DNA from: Halochromatium roseum
GTDB lineage: Bacteria; Pseudomonadota; Gammaproteobacteria; Chromatiales; Chromatiaceae
Length of the DNA: 51,697 nt
NCBI RefSeq assembly: GCF_016653315.1
Contig: NZ_NHSH01000087.1
Coordinates: 1 to 51,697 of the forward strand
Direction of reading: 5' to 3'
Positions 35,053 to 42,505 of this stretch are shown in pieces. Made by a program: the position numbers and the translations under genes. The number at the start of each line of letters is the position of its first letter. The stretch's first letter is position 1. The notes under the pieces are model-generated. The model saw only the letters and a list, made by a program, of their open reading frames with translations. It was not told where the DNA came from and did no database searches.

Positions 35053-38000
35053 CTATGGATCGACTTGTGACGGGTGTCGACGCCGGATCAGCCGATGCGC
35101 CACCAGCTTACCGAGCTGCACCAGGATCAGCGGCAGCAGCGAGAACCCGAGGATCAGCAGCCATTCGCCAATGCTTGGGATCTCGATCGAGAGGATCGCC
35201 GCCAGCGGTGCGATGTAGGTCGCGACGATCAGCAGCGCGACGCCGATGGCGATCGCGATCCAGACATAGGGATTGCGCGTGACCTCGTTGAGCAGCAGCG
35301 GCGACTCGGTGTCGCGCATGTTCAGCACATGCCAAAGCCGGGCAAAGCCGAAGGTTAGGAAGCTGATGGTCACCGCATGGGCGGTGTCGAGCTGCATCGG
35401 CCCGAGCGCGATGGCGAAGGCAATCAGCACCGTGACCGCGATCAACGCCCCATAGCCACCGACAGCGCCCCAATGCCGGCGCATCAGGATGGGCTCGTCG
35501 GGCGCGCGTGGTGGCTGCTGCATCACGCCGTGCTCGCCAGGACTCAGGCCGAGCGCGAGCGCGGGCATCACATCGGAGACGAAATTGATGTAGAGGATCT
35601 GCAGCGGCAGCAAGGGCAGGGGCGCCGCCACCAGCGCCGCTGCCGCCACCGCCATGATCTCGGCGAGATTGCCGGAGAGCAGATAGACGATGAAACGGCG
35701 GATGTTGCTGAAGATGGTCCGCCCGTGCTCGATGGCCGCGACCAGGGTCGCGAAGGCGTCGTCCTTGAGCACCATGTCCGAGGCCTCGCGCGCGACCTCG
35801 GTGCCGCGCTGACCCATGGCGATGCCGATGTCGGCCTTCTTCAGGGCGGGCGCGTCGTTGACCCCATCGCCGGTCATGCCGACGATCCAGCCGGCGTCCT
35901 GATAGAGCCCGATCAGCTGCAGCTTCTCCTCGGGGCTGATGCGCGCGAACACCGAGCGCTCGAGCAGCTCGCGACGCTCGTCGTCATCGAGCTGCTCGAG
36001 ATCGTCGAGCCGCGCGCCTTCGATCGCCGGCTCGTCGCTGCCAGCGATGCCGATCTCGGCGGCGATGGCCTGCGCCGTGGCGGCATGATCGCCGGTGCCC
36101 ATCACGATGCGAATGCCGGCCTGCTGGCAAGCCGCGATCACGTCCTGGATGCCGCGTCGGGGCGGATCGTAGAGGCCGGCCAGGCCGATCAGGGTCAGGC
36201 GTTGATAGGGGTCTTCGTCCTCGCGCTCGGCTTGGCGTTGTGCCAGTGCGAGCACGCGCAGCCCGTCAGCGGCAAGCGCCTCGCTGCGTTGCTGCCAGTG
36301 TTCGCGCGCCTCGTCATCGAGCGAGGTCTCGCCGTCCGCGGTGAGGACCTGGTCGCAGACCTCGAGCACCGACTCCGGCGCGCCTTTGACGGCGATCCGG
36401 AAGCCGTTATCGCCTTGATGGACGGTCGCCATCATCTTCAGGTCGGGATCGAAGCTGATCTCGCGCTGCTCTGGCCAGCGCTCGAGCAGCTCATGGCGGT
36501 GCAGGCCGGCGAGTGCCGCGGCTTCCAGCAAGGAGACCTCGGTGGGGTCGCCCGTGGCGTTGGAAACGGCATCGGTGTCGGCGTTGGAGTCCGAGTCGGA
36601 ATCGGCTTTGGCGTTGTCGCCAGCGTCGGCGTCGGCGTCGGCCTTGGCATCGCCACCAGCCTCGGCTGTTGCAGTCTTGCCAGCGGGGACATCGGCGTTG
36701 TCGCCAGCGCCAGCACGCGTATCGGAATCATCGGGTATTGCTCGGCTTCCAAGCTCGGCGTTGTTGCAAAGGACGCCGGTCTCGAGTGCGGCGCGCGCGG
36801 CCGGCTCATTCGCCAGGTCTAGCGGCTCGCCGTGGAGAGTGATCCGCGCGTCGGCTCTGGCGTCGCCGTCGCCGCTGCCTTCTTCACGATGGCTTTCGTC
36901 TCTACGGCCGCCTTCGTCTTGACGCCTGTTCTCGTCTTGACTGCGGCCTTCGGTCGCTTGCGTCGTCGTCTGGCCTGGGCGCTCGAAGCGCAGTGTGCCT
37001 TGCTCGAGGGCGAGCTGCGCCAGCACCATCCGGTTCTCGGTGAGGGTGCCGGTCTTGTCGGTGAAGATCAGGCTCGCGGCACCGAGCGTCTCCACCGCCG
37101 AGAGCCGTTTCACTACCGCGTTGCGCCGCGCCATCTGACGCATGCCCTGGGCCAAGGCCAGGGTCGCGACCACGGGCAGCCCTTCGGGGACCGCGGCGAT
37201 GGCCAGTGCGATGGCCGTCTCCAACATCACCAACAGCTCCTTGCCGGCAATCAGCCCTGCGCCGGCGACCACCACCGCAATCGCCAGCGTCAGCCAGACC
37301 AGACGTCGGCCGAGCCGGTCAAGCCGCTTTTCCAATGGGGTCGCCGACTGCTCGGCCTGTGCCACCAGATCCGAGATGTGGCCCAGTTTGGTCTCCATGC
37401 CGGTGGCGACGACAACGCCGCTGCCCGAGCCCTGGGTCACGGCGGTGCCCTTGAAGGCCATGTTGTAGCGCTCGCCGAGCGGCGGCGCTTTGTCGGCCTT
37501 TTTCGTCTTCTCCGCTTCCTTGTCTTCCTTGTCTTCCGGCGCTTTGTCCTCCGACGCTTCTTCCGATGCGGAATCGAGCGCCTCGGTCCGCTTGTCGACC
37601 GGCACCGACTCGCCGGTCAGCGCGGCCTCATCGCATTGCAGTCGATTCGCCTCGAGCAGGCGCAGATCGGCCGGCACCAGGTCGCCGGCATCGAGCAGCA
37701 CGATGTCGCCGGGTACCAGCTCATCGGCCGGGATCTCGCGGCTGTGGCCCTCACGCAGCACCCGCGTCTGGGTCTTGCCCATGCGCTGCAGGGCCTCCAT
37801 CGCACGCGTCGCCCGCAGCTCCATCGCGAAGCCGATAATGGTATTGACCAGGATCGCGGCACCAATGGCAATGGCCTCGATGACCTGCCCGAACAGCAGC
37901 GCTGCACCAGAGGCCGCCAGCAACAGCAGCACGACGATGCTGGTGAGCTGATCGATCAGGATGCGCCAGGCCGGGCGCGAGCGCGTCTGGCGCAGCGCAT

Positions 38001-38115
38001 TGCGGCCATACTGCTCGCGCCGCTCGCGCACCTCGGCTTCGGAGAGGCCGTGGTCGGCATCGCTGTCGACGTGCTCGAGCGCGCCCTCTGGCTGCTGTCG
38101 GTAGAACGCGGTCAT
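35053..38115 (-). CDS. P2-type cation-transporting ATPase with three low-complexity inserts
   Basis: A 1020-residue P-type ATPase of the SERCA/PMR1-like group. Marks are DEAALTGESVPV (actuator domain), the ion-site motif PEGLPVV in M4, DKTGTLTEN with D353, the nucleotide-domain KGAPESVLEVC and the hinge TGDGVNDAPALKKADIG. Three unusual hydrophilic inserts occur: Glu/Lys/Asp-rich in the actuator domain (about 37485-37580), Arg/Gln/Asp/Glu-rich after DKTGT (about 36845-36960), and Ala/Asp/Ser-rich in the nucleotide domain (about 36560-36720). The ATG at 38115 overlaps the gap stop (ATGA), so the two are translationally coupled. It probably pumps Ca2+ or another cation outward; the ion is unproven. 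Confidence 0.92.
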   Translation of the reverse strand: MTAFYRQQPEGALEHVDSDADHGLSEAEVRERREQYGRNALRQTRSRPAWRILIDQLTSIVVLLLLAASGAALLFGQVIEAIAIGAAILVNTIIGFAMELRATRAMEALQRMGKTQTRVLREGHSREIPADELVPGDIVLLDAGDLVPADLRLLEANRLQCDEAALTGESVPVDKRTEALDSASEEASEDKAPEDKEDKEAEKTKKADKAPPLGERYNMAFKGTAVTQGSGSGVVVATGMETKLGHISDLVAQAEQSATPLEKRLDRLGRRLVWLTLAIAVVVAGAGLIAGKELLVMLETAIALAIAAVPEGLPVVATLALAQGMRQMARRNAVVKRLSAVETLGAASLIFTDKTGTLTENRMVLAQLALEQGTLRFERPGQTTTQATEGRSQDENRRQDEGGRRDESHREEGSGDGDARADARITLHGEPLDLANEPAARAALETGVLCNNAELGSRAIPDDSDTRAGAGDNADVPAGKTATAEAGGDAKADADADAGDNAKADSDSDSNADTDAVSNATGDPTEVSLLEAAALAGLHRHELLERWPEQREISFDPDLKMMATVHQGDNGFRIAVKGAPESVLEVCDQVLTADGETSLDDEAREHWQQRSEALAADGLRVLALAQRQAEREDEDPYQRLTLIGLAGLYDPPRRGIQDVIAACQQAGIRIVMGTGDHAATAQAIAAEIGIAGSDEPAIEGARLDDLEQLDDDERRELLERSVFARISPEEKLQLIGLYQDAGWIVGMTGDGVNDAPALKKADIGIAMGQRGTEVAREASDMVLKDDAFATLVAAIEHGRTIFSNIRRFIVYLLSGNLAEIMAVAAAALVAAPLPLLPLQILYINFVSDVMPALALGLSPGEHGVMQQPPRAPDEPILMRRHWGAVGGYGALIAVTVLIAFAIALGPMQLDTAHAVTISFLTFGFARLWHVLNMRDTESPLLLNEVTRNPYVWIAIAIGVALLIVATYIAPLAAILSIEIPSIGEWLLILGFSLLPLILVQLGKLVAHRLIRRRHPSQVDP

Positions 38116-39101
38116 TGGTAGAGACGGGTTGCCTCGCGCACCATTTGGGCGGCATAGCCCCACTCGTTGTCATACCAGGCCATGACCTTGACCAAGTCAT
38201 CGTCAACGACCCGAGTCAAGCCCAGGTCGACGATCGAGGCGTGCGCGTCCTGGATGACGTCGGAGGAGACAATCGGCTCCTCGATGATCGACAACACCTT
38301 CGAGTAACGGGGGTTCAGCGACTCCTCCATGAAGACCTTGTTGACCTCCTCGCGCGAGGTCGCCCGGCTGGTGACGAAGGTGATGTCTGCCAGCGAGCCC
38401 ACCGCAACCGGCGCTCGCACAGCGAGTCCATCGAACGCGATCTGATGTTCCCCGAGCACGCGGTTGGTGGCCTCGGCCGCGCCGGTGCTGGTGGGCACCA
38501 GGTTGATCGCCGCCGCACGGCCGCGCTCCATGCGCTTGGAGGGCGCATCGACCGTCTCCTGAGTCGAGGTGTAGGCATGCACTGTCGTCATCATGGCCTT
38601 GGCGACACCGATGCGCCGCTGCATGACCTCGGTCACTGGCGCGATGCAGTTGGTGGTGCAGCTGGCGCAGGAGAAGATCGGCGCGGTGCCGGCGTCATTG
38701 ACGCCCGGGACAATCATCGGGATGCTCTCGTCCTTGGCTGGAGCGTAGAGCATGACCTTACGGGCGCCGGCCTCAAGGTGGCGTTGCAGGGCGTCCCGGT
38801 TCCTGAACGCGCCGGTGCACTCGAAGACAAGATCGACGTCCAGATCCTTCCAGGGTGACAGCAACGGGTCCTCGTGGTTAGACAGCGGGATGCGCTGGCC
38901 ATCGATGACCAGTTGACCGTCTTGGCTGGCGACCTCGTGCGTCGAGCGCCCGTAGACCGAATCGTAGCGGAGCAGGTAGGCGAGCTGCTCATGGTCGGCC
39001 AGATCGTTGATGCCGACTAGCTCGAGGCTAGGCTCCTCCATCACCAGCTTCAGGGTGGCGCGTCCGATGCGCCCGAGTCCATTGATTGCGATTCTTGCCA
39101 T
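38112..39101 (-). CDS. gap: Glyceraldehyde-3-phosphate dehydrogenase, type I
   Basis: A 329-residue phosphorylating GAPDH. NAD-binding INGLGRIGR is at the start. The Asp in GINDLAD (about residue 33) favours NAD over NADP. Catalytic C148 lies in SCASCTTNC, with the matching His in TTVHAYTSTQ, the S-loop region RGRAAAINLVPTSTGAA and the end WYDNEWGYA. GGAG is 8 bases before ATG 39101. The gene is between pfkB (81 bases upstream, same strand) and the P-type ATPase (overlap), so pfkB-gap-ATPase is a likely operon. A housekeeping gap is probably elsewhere (inference from this accessory setting). Confidence 0.93.
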   Translation of the reverse strand: MARIAINGLGRIGRATLKLVMEEPSLELVGINDLADHEQLAYLLRYDSVYGRSTHEVASQDGQLVIDGQRIPLSNHEDPLLSPWKDLDVDLVFECTGAFRNRDALQRHLEAGARKVMLYAPAKDESIPMIVPGVNDAGTAPIFSCASCTTNCIAPVTEVMQRRIGVAKAMMTTVHAYTSTQETVDAPSKRMERGRAAAINLVPTSTGAAEATNRVLGEHQIAFDGLAVRAPVAVGSLADITFVTSRATSREEVNKVFMEESLNPRYSKVLSIIEEPIVSSDVIQDAHASIVDLGLTRVVDDDLVKVMAWYDNEWGYAAQMVREATRLYQ

Positions 39102-39113
39102 GGTCTTGACTCC

Positions 39114-39198
39114 TCAGGATTGGGTGGGCTCCGGTCAGGATTGCGTTGGCTCAGGATTAGATGGGCTTAGGATTGCTTGGGCTCAGGATTGCTTGGGG
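39114..39198 (-). repeat. Five 16-21-base repeats spanning the pfkB stop codon
   Basis: TCAGGATTG-type units begin at 39114, 39135, 39151, 39167 and 39183, four of the five spaced exactly 16 bases. On the minus strand each unit carries CAATCCTGA or a variant, so the pfkB stop (39183-39185) is copied several times downstream. Confidence 0.8.
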
Positions 39199-40157
39199 GT
39201 CGGATGATGCTCATGGGTCTGGACCTGTGAGCGCAGATGTTCCAGGTCTTGCTTGCGGTACAGATTGGCGTCGCGCGTCTTGACCGCAGCCGCTGCGGCG
39301 GCAACGCCATCGCGGGCTGCGTCGGACAGCGTGCCGTCTTGGGTCAGGCGATGGATCAAGGCGCTGACGAAACTGTCACCAGCCCCCATCGGGGCTCGGC
39401 CTTGCACCGACGGTGGCTGCAGGTGCAGACGCAGGCCATCGCTAGCGAGCACTGCTCCTTGGCTGCCCAAGGTGACGACGATGGCCTCAGCAGCCCCTTG
39501 GTCGAGCAGCGCCTCCATGCCGGCGAGATAGGCCTCAGGCTCCTCGCGCTCGACCTTGAACAGCTGGTGGCATTCGTGACGGTTGGGCTTGATCAGGAAC
39601 AGCGGCGGCTGGGCGCGCAGGGTGGCATCGAGCGTTGGCGCCGCGGTGTCGACCACCACCCGGATACCACGCTGCGAGACGCGTTGAGCCACCTCGGCAT
39701 AGAAGTCCGTGGGCACGCCGGGTGGTAGACTGCCACTGAGCACCAGATAACGAGGCGCTGGAGCGATCGCCTCGAGCGTCTCGGGAACGGCTTGCCAGTC
39801 GCGCTCGGCAAGCTGGGGACCGGGAAACACCAGATGGAAGACCCGGGGTGACTCGAGGTGCGGTGCCTGCTCTGCCAAGGAGAGATTCTCGCGGATGTCG
39901 CCGTCGATCGGCAGCGATTGGGTGCGGATGCCGGCCTGCTCCAGCAGGCCATCGAGCCGTTGGCCGGTCGCTCCGCCGGACGGATAGACTGCGAGCACAT
40001 CGGTGCCGAGCCGATGCAGCCCTCGGGCAACATTGATGCCGCCGCCGGGCGTGCGGCGCGGCAGACTGCAGCGTGTCTTCTGCCCAGGTTTCAGCTGCTC
40101 GGTCTCGCTACTCAGATCGAGCGCCGGGTTCATGGTCAGAGTGACGACGTCGGGCAT
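39183..40157 (-). CDS. pfkB: PfkB-family sugar-phosphate kinase (6-phosphofructokinase II / 1-phosphofructokinase type)
   Basis: A 324-residue kinase of the PfkB (ribokinase) family. N-terminal VTLTMNPALDLS and GGGINVARGLHRLGTDVLA are typical of Pfk-2/FruK/LacC. The C-terminal anion hole and catalytic base motif is PMGAGDSFVSAL. It most likely phosphorylates fructose 6-phosphate, tying it to Tal-Tkt, whose product is that sugar; fructose 1-phosphate or tagatose 6-phosphate are alternatives. GGAG lies 7 bases before ATG 40157. It heads the pfkB-gap-ATPase run and has three TTCACGTGAG-type repeats directly upstream. Confidence 0.88.
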   Translation of the reverse strand: MPDVVTLTMNPALDLSSETEQLKPGQKTRCSLPRRTPGGGINVARGLHRLGTDVLAVYPSGGATGQRLDGLLEQAGIRTQSLPIDGDIRENLSLAEQAPHLESPRVFHLVFPGPQLAERDWQAVPETLEAIAPAPRYLVLSGSLPPGVPTDFYAEVAQRVSQRGIRVVVDTAAPTLDATLRAQPPLFLIKPNRHECHQLFKVEREEPEAYLAGMEALLDQGAAEAIVVTLGSQGAVLASDGLRLHLQPPSVQGRAPMGAGDSFVSALIHRLTQDGTLSDAARDGVAAAAAAVKTRDANLYRKQDLEHLRSQVQTHEHHPTPKQS

Positions 40158-40177
40158 CCCGGATCTCCATGATGAGG

Positions 40178-40210
40178 TTCACGTGAGTTTCACGTGAGGT
40201 TCACGATGAC
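40178..40210. promoter_or_regulatory. Three 11-base TTCACGTGAG repeats upstream of pfkB
   Basis: TTCACGTGAGT, TTCACGTGAGG and TTCACGATGAC occur with an exact 11-base period, 21-53 bases upstream of the pfkB start. The core TCACGTGA is a perfect palindrome. One turn-spaced palindromes are a plausible operator for the pfkB-gap-ATPase run; a slippage repeat is the alternative. Confidence 0.5.
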
Positions 40211-40901
40211 GTTGCGTTAATGCGATGCGCCTGGCTGCCGGCATCGGCTGCTCGGCTCCCGTTAGGTTGCCTTGGTCCCCTTGAGCCTTGGTCCCTTTGA
40301 AAGGGATCAGCCCCATGCGCGCTCTCGCTCTCGCGTTGTGCTATCTCGACTAAAGCAGAATGCATGCCACTCGTGACTTTTCTGAGTCGGTTGGTCATCG
40401 GTGCCATCCCGCTCGGAGTGATCGTTGGCTTGCTCTGACCTTGGCCCTGGCCGCAGCGGGGCCGACCGCTGAACGACGGTCGAACCGAGGCCTGCCAGCG
40501 AAGCGGCACGAGGCCTATCAGCGAAGCGGCGTGGTTGTTTTCGCCCGACAGACGTTTAAAACCCCCACGACTGTCATCATTCGCCATCCCAGGTGTTTTC
40601 CCAGGCTTGAGCTGCTGAGCGGCTGAGCTGACATGGGCAGGGGTGAGCAAACGCGATCAGGGCCGACTAGCAGCGGCGGCTAGCCGTGCGCATTCTTGTT
40701 CTTGGCGTGCTCGATCGAGCCAACCGAGCCATGGCGCCTGGGTGCGCTTCCGGGTCAGCTTCGGAATGGCTTCCGGCTCAACAGATTCTCCTCAGCAGAT
40801 GGACGCTGGCACGCACCGTGCTATCAGCGAGCGTGCCGTGGTCTCCGTCACGGTCACCCCGGCACATCCTGCAACTGACACAACCTGATGAGGAGCCAGC
40901 C
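40211..40901. other. Long intergenic region, pfkB / dodecin
   Basis: About 690 bases with no convincing gene. It contains a tandem 22-base pair (GAGGCCT..CAGCGAAGCGGC at about 40487-40531) and CTTGGTCCC repeats near 40268-40300. A 24-codon hydrophobic frame at 40363-40437 (MPLVTFLSRLVIGAIPLGVI then VGLL) ends in TGA; it has no ribosome site and is probably a remnant or chance. Promoters for both flanking genes must be in here. Confidence 0.4.
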
Positions 40902-41102
40902 ATGTCTGTCGCCAAGATTATTGAGATCACCGCCGAGTCGACCGAAAGCTTCGAGCGCGCGATTCGCACCGGCATCGAAGAGGCCAGCAAGCGCCTCAAG
41001 AACATCGAAGGGGCCTGGGTCAAGGAGCAAAAGGTCGTCGTCAACGACGGCAAGATCACCGGCTTTCGCGTCGATATGAAGGTGACCTTCGTCATGGAGT
41101 AA
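40902..41102 (+). CDS. Dodecin (flavin-storage protein)
   Basis: A 66-residue dodecin, which forms dodecameric shells that bind riboflavin/FMN or FAD. The sequence MSVAKIIEITAESTESFERA and the strand pair VKEQKVVVNDGKITGFRVDM are characteristic, and the Trp of the flavin-stacking site is present (EGAWVKEQK). AGGAG at 40891-40895 fixes ATG 40902; the upstream open frame lacks coding character. The element copy 2 begins 7 bases after the stop. Dodecins are often part of oxidative or energy stress regulons. Confidence 0.92.
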   Translation: MSVAKIIEITAESTESFERAIRTGIEEASKRLKNIEGAWVKEQKVVVNDGKITGFRVDMKVTFVME

Positions 41103-41108
41103 GAAAGT

Positions 41109-41172
41109 GTCCACCAACTGCTTCCCGATTTGAGCGCCACTGTCCGGCAAGAATCGGGAAGTAGAAAATGGA
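41109..41172 (-). repeat. 64-base dispersed inverted-repeat element, copy 2
   Basis: This is the inverted counterpart of 34052-34115, with the same length, the same conserved arms and a diverged centre. It begins 7 bases after the dodecin stop and could form a 9-base stem (CTTCCCGAT/ATCGGGAAG) in the 3' untranslated region. Confidence 0.7.
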
Positions 41173-41358
41173 CGGCTGCTAAGCAAGTCTTCGCCTAGGC
41201 GTGCTGCACATCCGGATGCAGCGATCGGAGCAGGGCAAGCCGCGGCAGATCCGACGGCAGTGAGTCTGCCGACAGGCTGAAGCGCCGAGCAGGAAGCAGG
41301 AGAGCACCTGGCCTATGGCCGACTGTGCCGTTGCTAGGCGCTCTCTTGGTGACTGATC

Positions 41359-41803
41359 TCACCCCCGGATCACCCAGATGCGCCGCCCAGCCGGACTGCT
41401 GACCTCCTCGGCGCCGGTGCGCTCGGCGATCGGCGGCTGGCCGCCGCGGCGGTCGAAGATGATCAACCAGCCGCTGTCCAGGCCCAGGCCGGCCAGGTAG
41501 CCATCGAGCTGCTTGAGGCCCTGCGCGAATGGATCGAGGCGCCCATCACGCCAGACCTTTAGCGCGCACGGTCTGGGCTGTTTCGATGTTGACATAGAGT
41601 GCCTGATAGACGCCTTCGCGATTGAGATGCTCCATCAGCGCAAGCATGCAGCTCGTCTTACCGGTCTGGCGCGGGGCATGCAGCAGGAAATACTTCTGGC
41701 GTTCGATGAGCCCGAGAATCTCATCCAGATCCCAGCGCACGAGCGGCGGCAGGCAGTAATGTTGGGCGCAGTGGACCGGCCCTTCGGTGTTGAAAAAGCG
41801 CAT
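41359..41803 (-). pseudogene. AAA-type ATPase/PD-(D/E)XK fusion gene, collapsed by internal deletion
   Basis: Both ends of a family of about 500 residues are joined. The start (ATG 41803) reads MRFFNTEGPVHCAQHY, then the Walker A LLHAPRQTGKTSCML and YVNIETAQ. After that the frame shifts near 41560 into the C-terminal nuclease-like end LKVWRDGRLDPFAQGLKQLDGYLAGLGLD (split here at residue 20), finishing RIWVIRG. The middle, including Walker B, is missing. It cannot make an active ATPase. The family is common in Chromatiaceae and is thought to be a mobile or defence-related ATPase. Confidence 0.75.
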
Positions 41804-41893
41804 GCGGGCGAGGCTCCGGCGGCATGGGAATGGGTGCCCAAGCATAGCAGGCCCGGACTTGGGCTCGGGTTCGGGCGCCGCCGCCGCAAGTCT

Positions 41894-41953
41894 CTAAGCG
41901 TCTTCAGAGCCGGCACCCAGGGCGCGGACCCGCTCCTGAATTGCGCTCATCAG
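41894..41953 (-). pseudogene. C-terminal scrap of an acyl-ligase/acyltransferase gene
   Basis: The last about 14 codons (ERVRALGAGSEDA and stop) match the end of the ligase fusion at 43585 (TRVRALGSGSSSA and stop). Short, but in the same order relative to the DUF72 scrap as in the intact locus to the right, which supports the assignment. Confidence 0.55.
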
Positions 41954-41957
41954 CGCG

Positions 41958-42170
41958 ATTGCGTGGCACATGGCCGGCCTCGTCATTGTCGAACCAGCAG
42001 TAGGTGTCCAGGCCGCGATCGGCCCAGCCTTGCAAGGTCTCGGCCCATCGCTCGAGCGCCTGATCGGAGTAGCGGCCGCGATAGGGGCCGTTGGGTCCAT
42101 GCAGACGCAGATAGACGAAGTCGGCGGTGAGATGCGGCGCGGTCTCGTAGCCATCGAGGTCATAGATGCA
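41958..42170 (-). pseudogene. DUF72 gene fragment (duplicate of 46675-46887)
   Basis: These 213 bases match 46675-46887, in the C-terminal half of the DUF72 gene, gap-free and with about 95% identity by eye (YDLDGYETAPHLTADFVYLR, HGPNGPYRG, CWFDNDEAGH). Start and end of the gene are missing. The fragment is abruptly joined at 42170/42171 to sequence from downstream of atpG. Confidence 0.85.
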
Positions 42171-42387
42171 CAAGTTTCTGGCCAATGGCAGGATCAAGCG
42201 CAGAGATTGAGATGAGAGACCGCGCAGAACCCGAGCACCAGCATTGACGATCAGCGCGACAAGGCTGGGGATCACGGGCGTCATCGGGGCATATTCCCCG
42301 TCGGCGGGGGAAATGCGCCACCGCACCTCAGCAAGTGACCGCCCACAACGGGGGATCACAGCTATCAGGACACCGCCTCACAGCCGG
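42171..42387 (+). repeat. 217-base direct repeat of the atpG downstream region
   Basis: This matches 47535-47751 without net gaps, including the last seven codons and stop of atpG. The 644 bases that separate the two blocks in the right-hand copy (46888-47534) are missing here, so the left copy has an internal deletion. Confidence 0.88.
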
Positions 42388-42505
42388 CAAATGTTGGCAT
42401 GTGATCTGCATGGCCAGCAGGCGGAGGCATCGCATGACTGTATTTGCGAACTCGCCAAGTGGCCACTGCCGACGATGATCGTCGTACCAGACAGCGGGAG
42501 GACAG

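Noticed and set aside
36832-38121. A 429-codon plus-strand frame opposite the P-type ATPase, and similar ones at 35377-36822 and 48954-50225
   Set aside because: They mirror conserved motifs of the ATPase and of atpA on the other strand, lack ribosome sites and have no family resemblance.
40363-40437. 24-codon hydrophobic frame
   Set aside because: Membrane-like, but too short and without a ribosome site; could be chance or the scrap of a transporter.
40201-40650. 149-codon minus-strand frame between pfkB and dodecin
   Set aside because: Mixed Ser/Gln/Arg composition, no family, no ribosome site, and it contains direct repeats typical of the non-coding spacers here.
41249-41271. Inverted repeat CGGCAGA/TCTGCCG after dodecin as a terminator
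   Set aside because: Short 7-base arms, no U-run, and the 64-base element nearer the gene is a better candidate for a 3' structure.
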